Below the pieces are notes generated by a model, which was not told the DNA's origin, searched no databases, and saw nothing but the letters and a program-made list of their open reading frames with translations. This document shows, one piece after another, positions 45,599-56,807 of a stretch of 64,000 nt of DNA (the first letter of the stretch is position 1; every line of letters begins with the position of its first letter). Source of the DNA: Isoetes taiwanensis (lineage: Eukaryota; Streptophyta; Lycopodiopsida; Isoetales; Isoetaceae). The position numbers were made by a program, and so were the translations under genes. The stretch lies in contig JAJEKV010000248.1 in the NCBI GenBank assembly GCA_021234155.1, forward strand, positions 62,001 to 126,000, in the 5' to 3' direction.

Positions 45599-48392
45599 TA
45601 TGTAGCATAATAACAAGGGGGGTTTCTTTTGTATTTTTATATGCTTTTTTTCCTATGGTTTTGCTATGATTTGGTGAATGTATCTCGATGGAGTGTACTA
45701 ATAAGTATTTCTAGAGGCGATACATGCCGCATTGATTTTTACTCTTTTTAATGGTTAGCACCCATGTATTTGTCGAGATGTACAAGAAAAATATATGTAC
45801 AACCCTCCCTTTGCATGCAGGAGTCGAAGGGCATATTTTAGGGTTCGAGGCATATGGTCTCTCTTGGAATCGACTTTCTGCTCTCATATTCTGGAGCAGA
45901 TATCGGCTCCCCAACACCTCCTTTCCGAAGCTTAGGAAGCATTTTTTCGGATAGACATGGCGAGTAACAGGGGATAGCATTTTTCTCCGAGCAGGGGATG
46001 GGCTCTGGCGTAATGGTGAGGTAGAGTGTATCTCGTGATTATTACTAGCTCAGAATAAGCCCATCTGACCTTTTTAGCCCCTTTGCATTTCAAACCCCGT
46101 TCCGTTGTATTAGATGTGCATGAAAAAATTTGTCGCTATATCGAACTTGGAAAACTCCTCGGGAGTGTGGCTCAAACACATCTCTATACCGTGATTTGTA
46201 AGGTTCATATTTTTGGCTACCTACTAAGGCTTTCATCACGCTTCTAGAATTGATTATACAAGCGTAATCGAGATGAGCCAACGTCTATTACGGCCAAAAT
46301 GTGGCGGATACATGAAATTCATACGACCTAGTAAGAGCTGGGAGTTAATTGCTATCCATGATGTAGAGATTAACATGCGCGTCCATTGGCAAATATAACA
46401 TCGAAATTTGGAAACAGTTATGGGTTTACATTATTGTGTTTTCTTTTCTATTCTCCCGAGTATCACACCGAATCCAAATACCAAGCATGGTTATCCGTTT
46501 AGGTTGAACCTCTAAAAGAAATTGTGGAGTTTTTACTTCTTTTACTTATCGGCGATATGCCCCGATCCATTGGTCTTCTTTATCACTTTTCGCAATCCCG
46601 CCACCTAGATCGATTTGTCGAATCTTTAGAAGCTGTTGGTGTAAAACGTTTGTCGCATTATGCACTTCTTTCATTTTCTCGATTTTGACCTTGTGCGAGA
46701 TGACTGATTCAAGTGCAAATTGGCTTTTCAATCTTATGCTCTTGCAGCCAACCAATCCCTACTTTTTGGAGCACATCTCAGAAGGATGGAATCTCGATTA
46801 GGTTCTCTTCGGGATACCTGTGCACCTTAATATAAGCATGGCATAGTCCCAAACATAGCCCCATGTGGCTTCGGGACAGATCTTACATTAAGAGCTCCTA
46901 AAGGTTCATCACCTTGTCGTGTGAACATTTTGCAAGTATTGTAGTTTGTGCTATGGGAGTTGCATTAGAGTTGACTTCAATTCAAGGGATCCATTTGCAA
47001 GCGCCGGTCTGACAAATCCTCTTAATTCATTGCATACTTCAAAGATGGTGTTGAACATGCTTAGATTCAAAAGCAGATCTTGCAATCCCTACCAGCCCCC
47101 TATAAGATGGATTATTATGGTACGGGGCCTTGTGGTGCGTGGAGTAGTGTTGTTCTGCTTTTTGTTTGGCCAAGAATTAGACTTTCTTTGTGTAACAAAA
47201 TTTGTCTTATTTTGCTCCATTTGTACAAATTGCATTTCATTGGCTTTTTGGGTAAGCAATGTTGCGGTTGGAGTAGCCAATGAAAAAAAATGAAAGTGCC
47301 TCCTATTTTGTCCCTCCATTCACAACGTAATAGGAGATTATGTTACGTACATGGTCTATATTTTTGCTACCTTGGTTTGGAAGTTTATTTGGAAGAGGCC
47401 TTATCAATAGAATAACATGGCATCATTACTTTTGTTAAATTATAAGAATAACTATTAGCCCTCTTCACGATCTTTGTATATTCTCCGTGAAGCTTAGGTG
47501 GTATGGTGTTTAGTCACCCAAAGATATCTATGCCAATTTTGCTACACATAATTTCACTTGACTTTGTTATGTTCATAAGCTCGATATCCCTTGTTTGGAG
47601 GATTTTTGAGACAATAGACTTGATGGAATATCCATCCTAGAATCATCTCATTTGTTGACATGAGAATATTTTCAAACTGAATGGTCTAGATATCTATATC
47701 ATCAGTCCATGTTCAAAAGTCATCTTGTATAAAAAAGTATGTGTGATATACAAAAATAAAAAATTATTTTTCACGAAGCTAATTACCCCCTAGTTAATAT
47801 TTGTTGTTATTTGTGAAAATGTTCTCTAATTTTAGGACAAACTGATGTCGAGTCCTTTATCCAGATGTCATGTCCGTTATCCTTTTCAGCAAGATGACTC
47901 CATATGAACAACTCCAACTCCATACGAACATTTTTTTAACGTGGAATGTGGATTATAGAATTTGTTTGTCATTGCAAATATCTTGCGATATTACTTCATA
48001 TTGGGGATAGTATTCTTAGTGTGGAATGATGCAATCATCTTGGTACTTTTGTTACACAATAGTTACACTTGAAATTTGATGTTCATACGTTGCAATATGG
48101 TATTGAATATGGTGGTTATCCAAGTTTTATGAGGTTTTAAATATGGCCCAACCACCATCCTTTCCTAATTTGATGCAATTGGAAACCTTAGAAATGTAAT
48201 TATAGTACAACATTGATATATTCTTATGTCATAACCAACACATAACAACCAACACATAACAACCATTAACATTAATTAATATTCTTACGATGCTTTTTTT
48301 TTTAGGGCCGAAGGGGCCAAAATTTTTTTAGTATAATAACCAACACATAACTACCATTGAGACCATTGAATCCAACACATTTAAATTAAAAT
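45599..48392. other. 2.8 kb of unrelated AT-rich DNA breaking the tandem array
   Basis: The array stops at CCGACCTCCAA and resumes at 48,703 with AAGCGCCAAAG, so only about one base of the expected CCAAGAAGCGCC is lost. The interior has protein-like fragments on the plus strand (for example GVEGHILGFEAYGLSWNRLS at about 45,820-45,880 and CGGYMKFIRPSKSWELIAIH at about 46,302-46,360) separated by stops, so it may be a dead gene or TE. Family not recognised. Confidence 0.45.
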
Positions 48393-48702
48393 CCCCTTAA
48401 ACCCCTTTGGTTTGGGTGCATATTCACAGGGGTGGCGTAGGGGCAGCGAGAGCCCCTCGTATTTGTATTTTGCACGCATCTGAAATCAACACCATATAGT
48501 ATTAAGCTTGAAATCTTATAGTATTTTGTGAATGTTGTTGTTATGATATAGCAAATCTTGTACTTGCATACCCCACAAAAGCAGGAACTTTATGTACGGT
48601 GTAGATTAAGGAATAAGGGGTGAATATGCCTATCCAACACTCTCGGTGCCCTGAGTCACCCCCCGTGTGAATATGCACCCAAACCAAAGGGGGTTTAAGG
48701 GG
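48393..48702. mobile_element. 310-bp MITE with about 40-bp terminal inverted repeats
   Basis: The left end (48,393-48,432) starts CCCCTTAAACCCCTTTGG and continues TTTGGGTGCATATTCACA. The right end (48,661-48,702) is its near-perfect inverse. There is no coding sequence. The right end abuts the tandem array directly. No target duplication is visible because the two flanks belong to different sequences. Confidence 0.75.
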
Positions 48703-51700
48703 AAGCGCCAAAGTAGCTCACTTCCATCACACTCGTAGTCAATTGGCCTAGGATGTGGATGCGGGGATCTTGCCGTGGAGGGCATGAGTGTTTCTTTCTT
48801 TTGCAAAACCGACCTTGTAACTTGCTCCCTAGGGTAATTTCGCCATTCCGGACGATTTGGCAGGGTCGATTTGCCATTCCGGAGCCTCCCGGTGCGAACG
48901 ACAAGACACGGGCGGTTTCTACAAGGTGACCTCGGGGACGCCCAGTGGTTTGACAAGTTCTCCTGCACGATCTGGAATCTTTTGGGCCTTCCCGAAGAGG
49001 GGCCCCTGAACGGAGGATCCAACGGTCGGATAGGGGAACCGGGCTCCGGGAGGGTGGTCATTAGCGTGCAGCCCCCCGGGGGAGCGCTGCCAGGAAGGGC
49101 TGCCTCGGGAACTTTTTTGGATCCCGCCTCTTGGGGTCCGGACTCTCCCTCTTGTGAGGGGATCCCCGCAAGGTCCTGGCCTCGCTTTGACTTGGGAAGG
49201 GTGCCGCCTCGCTGTTCCCCGCAGAACGGGCTGCCCCGACCGTTCTAATGCTAACCCTTTGACCTAGACCTTCTCCGAAAATTTCGAAAATTGGGCTGTG
49301 TGCTGGAGATGGATTAGGAATATTAATTGCGAATTTATGAATGTCTTGCCACTGCAAAAGCGCCCCCCGACTTCTACTTGCCACATCGGGAGGAGGACAG
49401 GCCCAAACTCCGCTCCGTCAGTTCCCCTTGCTCCGTATTCTCGGCTGCAGCTTCTCGGCCAGGTCCCAAGTGCAACAGACCAAGTCTCGACCCCCAAAAC
49501 GCAAACCCTTCTAGAACCTGGCAACCCACAGGGTTTACGTTTTGGAGGCTCTCTCCTTGTCAGATTCGGGCGGGACCTTGCACCGTGACTTGACATGGAG
49601 TGGGGGTGTTGACGCCAAAGCACGGACCCTAAAATCCCCCCGGAAGCTGCTTGCCCCGAATTTCCTCTCCCCAAGGCCCTGGGGACGGACGGGCGACCTC
49701 CCCCTCGAATCGGGCGATTTGGCTCGCCAATGGACTCGAAACGTCGACATTGCCCTGGGGACCAAGTTCGTGGCGGAAGACCACCCGACCTCCAAGAAGC
49801 GCCAAAGTAGCTCACTTCCATCATACCGTAGTCAATTGGCCTAGGATGTGGATGCGGGATACCGGTCGTGGAGGGCATGAGTGTTTCGTCTTTTGCAAAA
49901 CCGACCTTGTAACTTGCTCCCTAGGGTAATTTCGCCATTCCGGACGATTTGGCAGGGTCGATTTGCCATTCCGGAGCCTCCCCGGTGCCCGAACGACAAG
50001 ACACTGCGGTTTCTACAAGGCGACCTCGGGGCGCCCGCTAGGTTTGACAAGTTCTCCTGACCGACTGAATCTTTTGGGCCTTCCGAAGAGGGGCCCTCGA
50101 ACGGAGGATCCAACGGCCGGATAGGGGAACCGGCCCGGGAGGGTGATCATTAGCGTCAGCCCCCCGGAGGGCTGCCGGGAAGAAGGGCCGCGGGGAACTT
50201 TTTGGATCCCGCCTCTTGGGGTGGGACTCTCCCCTCTTGTGAGGGATCCCCGCAAGGTCATGGCCTCGTTTGACTTGGGGAAGGGTGCCGCCTCGGTTTC
50301 ACAACGGGCTGCCCCGGACCGCTCTAATGCTAACCCTTTGACCTAGACCTTCTCCCAAAATTTCGAAAATTGGGGTCTGTGCTGGAGATGGATTAGGAAT
50401 CCAGCTGGCAAAAAATCAGAATTTATTTTCGTACAATGCATTAATTGCGAATTTATGAATGTCTTGCCACTGCAAAAGCGGCCCCCGACTTCTACTTGCC
50501 ACATCGGGAGGAGGACAGGCCCAAACTCCGTCCGCCAGTTCCCCCCTTGCTCCGATTCTCGGCTGCGGCTTCCGGCCAGGTCCCAAGGTGCAACAGACCA
50601 AGTCTCGCCCCCAAAACGCAAACCCTTCTAGAACCCGCAACCCGGGGTTTACGTTTTTTGGAGCCCCTCCTTGTCGGGATTCGGCGGGACCTTGCGCCGT
50701 GACTTGACGTGGAGTGGGGGTGTTGACGCCAGAGCACGGACCCTAAAATCCCCCCGGAAGCTGCTTGCCCCGAATTTCCTCTCCCCAAGGCCCTGGGGAC
50801 GGACGGGCGACCTCCCCTCTCCGGAATCGCGATTTGGCTCTGCCAATGGACTCAGAACGTCGACATTGCCCTGGGGACCAAGTTCCGTGGCCAGAAGACC
50901 ACCCGACCTCCAAGAAGCGCCAAAGTAGCTCACTTCCATCACACTCGTAGTCAATTGGCCTAGGATGTGGATGCGGGATACTGTCGTGGAGGGCATGAGT
51001 GTTTCTTTCTTTTGCAAAACCGACCTTGTAACTTGCTCCCTAGGGTAATTTCGCCATTCCGGACGATTTGGCAGGGTCGATTTGCCATTCCGGAGCCTCC
51101 CCGGTGCCCGAACGACAAGACACTGCGGTTTCTACAAGGCCGACCTCAGGACGCCCCGCGGTTTGACAAGTTCTCCCGGACCGATCTGGAATCTTTTGGG
51201 CCTTCCCGAAGAGGGGCCCTGAACGGAGGATCCAACGGTCGGATAGGGGAACCGGCCCGGGAGGGTGATCATTAGCGCTGACCTGGGAGCGCCGCCAGAA
51301 GGGCTGCCTCGGGGGAACTTTTTGGATCCCGCCTCTTGGGGTGGGACTCTCCCTCTTGTGAGGGATCCCGCAAGGTCATGGCCTCGTTTGACTTGGGGAA
51401 GGGTGCCAGCTCGGTTGTCTCCGCAACGGCTGCCCCCGACCGTTCTAATGCTAACCCTTTGACCTAGACCTTCTCCGAAAATTTCGAAAATTGGGCTGTG
51501 TGCTGGAGATGGATTAGGAATCCAGCTGGCAAAAAATCAGAATTTATTTTCGTACAATGCATTAATTGCGAATTTATGAATGTCTTGCCACTGCAAAAGC
51601 GCCCCCCGACTTCTACTTGCCACATCGGGAGGAGGACAGGCCCAAACTCCGCTCCGTCAGTTCCCCTTGTTCAGTATTCTCGGGGCTGGCTTCGGCCAGG

Positions 51701-51873
51701 TCCCAAGTGCAATGGACAAGTCTCGCCCCCAAAAACGCAAACCCTTCTAGAACCTCGGCAACCCACTGGGTTTTATGTTTTGGAGGCCCTCTCCTGTCGG
51801 TCGAGGCGGGACCTTGCGCCGTGACTTGACGTGGAGTGGGGGTGTTGACGCCAGAGCACGAGACCCTAAAATC
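48703..51873. repeat. GC-rich tandem array, right block (about three units)
   Basis: Same unit as the left block: GTAACTTGCTCCCTAGGGTA at 48,822, 49,910 and 51,026 (spacings 1,088 and 1,116). In the first of these units about 40 bp around GGAATCCAGCTGGCAAA is deleted (near 49,320). The last unit ends at ACCCTAAAATCCCC. The longest chance frames here are about 200 codons on the minus strand. Confidence 0.9.
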
Positions 51874-53126
51874 CCCGAGATTCTAATTCTCGTGAGCGTC
51901 CTGTGCAATGCAGCCTGCTTAGTGACCATGTCACGGTCAATTTCTCCAAAGAAAGGAACTAGGATATACACCATTTATGTTGTCTTTATCTAAGCCATGC
52001 AACAGAATAATATTTTGGCGTTCCACCCTTATCTCCATCTTCAATACTTGACATACTTGGCTTTGACTGTCATCATCTAGGCAAGAATCCGCTCCATCCT
52101 TTTCTTTCTCTACTCTTTGGTTTTGATTGTCATCAACTATCTCAGCATTATCTAAGCCATGAGTTAAATTCGAGCTCCTAACCCTACCCCAAGAGACGGA
52201 CCCCATCGAACGCAACCAATTCGTCGATATGTCCGTGAGATTGCACATTCCAATTTGAGCATAGGATCTTCAGATTTTGCAATGCTATGTAGATGAGTCT
52301 GCTTAATCATATGCAAGAGGAGATGCTGCTATTCCCACTTCAATCCAAGACCAGAGCCTATCTAACAATAACATCCTTAGATTGAATATGAGAATATAAG
52401 TATAAGAAATGCTAGAACAAAAGATGGCGATTATAAAGATCCAAAACTTGAACAAAATGCTCAAATATTCTCAAATACTTATCCAATGTCGCTCAAATAC
52501 TATGATTAGAGTACAAATATCGCAAAAAATGTCGAGATCGTGAGGTTGCCTCAAAGGTGGAAGAGGAACAACCTCACACTCAATGTCACAAGACATCCAA
52601 TAATGCCTTCAAAGAAATTCAGCTCCCGCACATAATTTGCCAACTTCTCTCTCCAAATAATCGACTTGCAAGATTATCGTGCAAGCTATTGTATTCATCT
52701 CTCTTCTTCTTCAACAGCTCTAGCTGGTCTTCTATTTCCTCTAATGCTTCATCTTCGCAACTGCATAGTTCCTGGAGGATTTCGTGACGCTGCTGGCACA
52801 CGATCAACCATACTCAAACGCGTCTTTCCAATGGCGTTATTCGTATAGTAGAGGGCGAGGCATCCCGCATCCTCACATTAGAAAGAGCTACAAATAAGGG
52901 AATTAAGAACGATAATGAACAAGGAGTGATTGCAGAGAAAGGAAATACAAAATGTAACCTTAGATCGCTCCAAAGACGCCTGGGATGCTTGCTAGAACTA
53001 GATGTGAAGCGGCCAAGCTCTTGTTGCCTCAACCAAGAATATTTGAAGCGGCTAGGGTTTTGGATGTCAGGGTTTTTGCTTCAATTCGAACCTTTGTAGG
53101 TACAATTAACTTTTTTTTTTTTTGGC
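51874..53126 (-). pseudogene. Possible remnants of a minus-strand gene with a coiled-coil segment
   Basis: Two minus frames look protein-like. One is 52,807-52,619, with QQRHEILQELCSCEDEALEE and QLELLKKKRDEYNSL, predicted by eye to form a coiled coil. The other is 52,248-51,937, with KEKDGADSCLDDDSQSQVCQ and VERQNIILLHGLDKDN. No family is recognised and no splice frame joins them. The stretch separates the tandem array from TE2. Confidence 0.3.
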
Positions 53127-53649
53127 CAACGTCGATATTGACCGTTTTGTCGGTATATCCGTCGATCATCGGACGTTTATCTGTAACGTCGATTATCGAC
53201 GTCGCGGCGTCGATTATCGACGTTCTAATATTTCAAACAGTATGGAAAACCCGCGGACCTATTTCGAAAGCAAGCAAGAAACTTGGAGGAGCATTTATTC
53301 CGCGATTTTTGGCCCATCGGTCTTGAAGCCCATTTCCTTTGCCAAGCAAGCTCCAGAAGGTATGTGCTTGGATCAACCATCTCTTTTTTTGAATCCATGC
53401 TTGTTTTTTTCCAAGTTTTAGGGATTTATGTTCTTGTTGTTTGTTCTTCCCATTCTCATCAATCTTGGCCTCTTTTAGTTAATTCTTCCATCCCCTTTCC
53501 ATTTTGATCCCTTCCAATGTTTCTATCCTCATATTTGCCATGCCTTTTTTTATTCTTGCTTCTTTGCTCTTCCAAATTCTTGCTTCTTCTTCCTTCTTCC
53601 AAATCCCTCCCTCTTCTATATTCTTTTCCGAATTCTTACATCCCTTTCT

Positions 53650-53765
53650 CTCATCATCTCTTCCTCTATTTCTTCTTCTTCTTCTATTTCTTCTTCATCA
53701 TCCTCCTCCACTTTTTCTTCTTCTTCCTCCTCCTCCTCCATTCTTCTTCTTCGAATTCTTTTTCA
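53650..53765. repeat. Polypyrimidine CTT/CTC microsatellite
   Basis: Long runs of CTTCTTCTT and CCTCCTCCTCC in the TE2 leader, with no purine-rich interruption longer than a few bases. This accounts for the Phe/Leu/Pro-rich frames there, which are not genes. Confidence 0.8.
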
Positions 53766-53855
53766 CCATTCGTTTTTCCTCTTCAATTCTTCCTCTATTA
53801 TTTTCTTCGTCGATGAAGGACGGCTTCCTTTGTTTTTCTTTTTTTCTTTTTTTAA

Positions 53856-53880
53856 TGCAAGGTCGATGAACGACCTTGCA
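53856..53880. other. Perfect 10-bp stem-loop in TE2 leader
   Basis: TGCAAGGTCG (53,856-53,865), loop ATGAA, CGACCTTGCA (53,871-53,880). The stem is perfect. It lies in the presumed leader exon upstream of the donor at 54,006. Confidence 0.7.
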
Positions 53881-54005
53881 ATGTTTTGTTTCTTACTTAG
53901 TTTAATATTTTTTTCTAACCATTGGATGTCTTGTTTTGCATGCATAACTCCTAACAAAATGCGTTGCTTTTGCGAACGACAACGAACACCTTGTACTTAT
54001 TCCAG

Positions 54006-54251
54006 GTAAGAATTTATTTTTAATACGTTTAAGTTTAATGCTTTGTTTAGGTTTAAAAAAACTTGGGGAGACTTGGGCAAGGGGCATGGTCGACTCCACC
54101 TTGAGTGGAGGGGACTAAGTGCTTCGGGTCCAAGCTCACCTACTACTCTTGTAAATTTATTTGCTAATGTATTTAGGTTAATCCACGAATCCTTTTTTTC
54201 TTTGTATTTTTTTATGCATTGCCGATAAAATTAGTTTAATTTGGTTTGTAG
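54006..54251 (+). other. TE2 5' leader intron
   Basis: Donor TCCAG|GTAAGAAT and acceptor TTTGGTTTGTAG, ending 2 nt before the ATG at 54,254. It holds a single copy of the structured repeat (54,061-54,142), matching the TE1 layout. Confidence 0.65.
54061..54142 (+). repeat. Single TE2 copy of the structured intronic element
   Basis: Core hairpin CTCCAC (54,094-54,099), loop CTTGA, GTGGAG (54,105-54,110). Lower stem TGGTC/GACTA, then GGGGCA (54,081-54,086) with TGCTTC (54,120-54,125). Closing stem TGGGGAG (54,064-54,070) with CTCACCTA (54,135-54,142), with one bulged A. Every stem has base changes relative to TE1 that keep pairing. Confidence 0.7.
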
Positions 54252-54253
54252 GT

Positions 54254-55138
54254 ATGGCCCCAAATGTGAAGACACAAATGCTTAGTGAGATTAGACGTGT
54301 GCTCATAAATGAGATATGTGCCAACGAAAGTCCCGACAGGGAGACACAAACTGGTCAACGTCTCGACCATTTTGTAAGGCATGTCCAAAGGAAGTGTCAA
54401 AATGAGTTAGCATCAAAATGGCCAGGCCAGGAGGAAATGTTGACATCTCTTCTGAACACACATGTAAAGTCAATGCTTGAAACCCCATGGTCAGGCCGGG
54501 AGACATGTTTGAACCATTCAGTGCAGCTTCAAAGTCCCAATGCAAAGGCTCGTGTCGAGGAATGGGTAGCTAGTTGGAATTCCTCCAAAAAGCGACGTGC
54601 AGATCACAAGAATGTCATTAAGGATCTCAATGCACGTCAGTTGGAGATAATAAGAAACGCCTTGCATCAAGGGGGAAGCTCTAGTGGAGCAGGGCCTAGC
54701 ATGCCCCACTTTTCTTTGGAAAATCACATGAAGACATCAATCTTCGTTGAACCCATACCCATAGAGGCCGTAGAGCTGATGCGCCTGATTGAAGAGAGAT
54801 CAACTCATAGCACATATCAAATCAAGATCATTGGAACACAACACTTCCAAGATGATGAGTTCTATGCTGGATGGGTTTATAAAGGGGGAGATAGGAGCAT
54901 GTCATATGAGAAGGCCCAAAAATATATACGCTTCAAGAGTCCGCAGATCCTTGACTGGCTACACCCATTGGACTTGCTTATGAAGTTGCTAGCTCAGCGG
55001 GGTACCATAGGGCCAATGGTGATTCTACCATTTATGAATGGAGAAACACTTGCACACTTGTTTGACTATTTACCTCGGGACCTTTCACGTTATAGGAGAT
55101 GGTCAAACGCAATAGCCCACGACAAAAAGGCCTCCTAA
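54254..55138 (+). CDS. TE2 ORF, 294-residue uncharacterised protein
   Basis: I do not recognise this protein. It starts MAPNVKTQMLSEIRRVLINE directly after the leader-intron acceptor, which supports the start. The first half is charged and probably alpha-helical, with FVRHVQRKCQNELASKW, WVASWNSSKKRRADHKNVIK and a Ser/Gly linker near residue 140. The second half has DDEFYAGWVYKGGDRSMSYE and SPQILDWLHPLDLLMKLLAQ, ending near FDYLPRDLSRYRRWS. The frame stops at 55,138, but coding appears to continue in another frame from about 55,119, so this may be only the first part of a longer protein. No catalytic motif of a known transposase was seen. Confidence 0.5.
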   Translation: MAPNVKTQMLSEIRRVLINEICANESPDRETQTGQRLDHFVRHVQRKCQNELASKWPGQEEMLTSLLNTHVKSMLETPWSGRETCLNHSVQLQSPNAKARVEEWVASWNSSKKRRADHKNVIKDLNARQLEIIRNALHQGGSSSGAGPSMPHFSLENHMKTSIFVEPIPIEAVELMRLIEERSTHSTYQIKIIGTQHFQDDEFYAGWVYKGGDRSMSYEKAQKYIRFKSPQILDWLHPLDLLMKLLAQRGTIGPMVILPFMNGETLAHLFDYLPRDLSRYRRWSNAIAHDKKAS

Positions 55139-55376
55139 ACACATATCCGCTGAAGTTAGGGCTCGAATGAGAGTTGTATATCGGTATGTTCGAGATAGCT
55201 CTTGCCCTAGCGAGAAGGTGTCATTTGAGATCCACAAGGGCCACTTTACTCACACAAAGCTCAATTGCAAAAGAGTCAAATTACATTTTGACGACAAGTA
55301 CACAAATGTTTGGGTGGCAATTGGTGATTGGGATGACGATTACATTATTATTGCAAAGAACGCCGTCCCATGTTGA
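55122..55376 (+). pseudogene. TE2 ORF continuation in shifted frame
   Basis: From about 55,122 a second frame reads TKRPPKHISAEVRARMRVVY, then SFEIHKGHFTHTKLNCKRVK and VWVAIGDWDDDYIIIAKNAV before a stop at 55,376. It overlaps the end of the 294-residue frame and the start of the next one. A shift out and back would join all three into a single protein of roughly 510 residues. Decay or sequence error is likely. Confidence 0.4.
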
Positions 55377-55810
55377 AGAGCCAATACTCACTTTCGGATG
55401 GACAAGCGAAATATCCCTTGGAGAAAAGTGTCTTTGAGAAATCAAGGATGATGATCGTGTTTGGGGACGAAATTCATGATGTCTATGCATTGGGATACAT
55501 CTATGACATGCTCCTTGATTTTTGTGCAAGCTATCGACGAATGGAGTGGTTTAACAATGTCGACAATGGCCAATACATCAATCCAACACATATGTACCAA
55601 CGACGTCTTGAGAAGTTGGAGGAGCAAAAAACAAGAATGATGGCTCATCACGCGCACGTGTTCACACAACGATGCAAAGCTTCTGAAGTTGTTGAAGCCT
55701 TACAAAGTGTTGGAATATCTTCCACCATGGTTGTGAGACAAAGACGACATATGAAGTGCATGGATGCCTTGGAGATGTCAAAGTTGTTGTTTGCAGCACT
55801 TAAAGAATGA
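55370..55810 (+). pseudogene. TE2 ORF, C-terminal part (146 codons)
   Basis: Same frame as the 294-residue ORF. It contains KSRMMIVFGDEIHDVYALGY, FCASYRRMEWFNNVDNGQYI and a helical tail with MYQRRLEKLEEQKTRMMAHH, ending AALKE and a stop. Family unknown. The stop at 55,808-55,810 lies only about 95 bp before the LINE insertion. Confidence 0.4.
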
Positions 55811-55916
55811 ATTAGACATTGTATACCTTGTCTAGAACGTTGTGTAACTAGTAAATATTTAAAGACATTTGTAAGTCGAGCCATGTTAATATCGTCAAAC
55901 TTTTATTCTGTTTGTG

Positions 55917-56282
55917 GCAAGAAAGGATCAAAGTCCTGAAGGAAATTACCTGACTGTACAGCATTCTGGAACACAAGATCCTCTTACACTTTCGGAGGTA
56001 GAGGAGGATTGTTTAACTGCCCAAGGCCCCCTCAGGGAATTGGGTCTCAGTTCAGGGGTGAAAAAAGTGTCTCCTCCCACAACATTTAGACAGAGAGAGG
56101 AGGAAATTATCTCCCCTATTCTCTGTAAAAACAGATTTCAAGTTTTGCTGGACTACTCAAACATGTCTGAAGATGATACTAGTGGGCTCCTCAGCCCAAA
56201 GGGGAAAGGAAGGATTCTTGACAAGCTACACGACTCACCTTTGATGAAAGGAAACCTTGCGCTGACCAGCCTCCAACCATAA
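55917..56282 (+). pseudogene. LINE ORF1 fragment, first part
   Basis: Open for about 120 codons with no ATG at its start. Contains LTLSEVEEDCLTAQGPLREL and CKNRFQVLLDYSNMSEDD. An 'NRF-VL' segment followed by an acidic, unstructured tail is common toward the C-terminal half of plant L1 ORF1 proteins. The zinc knuckle and RNA-binding domain are missing. Confidence 0.5.
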
Positions 56283-56807
56283 TTACATGATACTCTTTTG
56301 CATTAGAGGAAAAATGAGATCACATTTTGTACCACCAAATGCCATGTCGGCTTTTTCTCCAATAAGAGAAACTTGATATATCTCATGAATGTGGGACCGA
56401 ATTAATGATTTGTAACTAACTTCGTTATCATTTTTTCATTATAACTTTTGATCCGTAACCGATTCAAAACTTTCTCCAACCATACTTCACAAGATCCATC
56501 TTTAACCCACCCATCTTTACGATATAAATATATAAGAAATGCCCATATTTTTTTCTCATCATGACCATATTGAAATACATCATAACCATATATCATTGGA
56601 AAAGCTTTTGTATGGCAAATATGGTAAAATCCACATTTGACAAGTGGATCAAAAGTTATGGGGGAAAACAACAACAATGAAGTTGTTGGTCTTTTGCATT
56701 AATTGGTAGAGGTAGCCATTCCAAGCTTATGGGGATGGAATGAGCTCAAATTTCAATGTATGGCAAATATGGTAAATCCACGGTTGACAAGGTAATGGTA
56801 GAGGAAA
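56283..56807. other. Non-coding interruption within LINE ORF1
   Basis: About 520 bp without plus-strand coding potential separate two ORF1 parts. It contains the direct repeat TATGGCAAATATGGTAAA (near 56,611 and 56,759). It may be a small insertion or decayed ORF1 sequence. Confidence 0.45.

Larger units (their letters stand above)
53127..55904 (+). mobile_element. TE2: CACTA-related element, left part
   Basis: Opens with GTCGAT-type palindromes (CGTCGATCATCGGACG, ACGTCGATTATCGACG near 53,150-53,225) like TE1's subterminal repeats. A leader exon, a GTAAG intron containing the TE1-like structured repeat, and an ORF follow in the same order as in TE1. The proteins differ from TE1's and no transposase core is seen in this window. 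The element is interrupted by a LINE at about 55,905 and seems to continue after 61,864. The left terminus was not fixed. Confidence 0.55.

Noticed and set aside
53504-53869. Phe/Leu/Pro-rich frames of about 120 codons
   Set aside because: Produced by the CTT/CTC microsatellite in the TE2 leader; overlapping frames are open in parallel.
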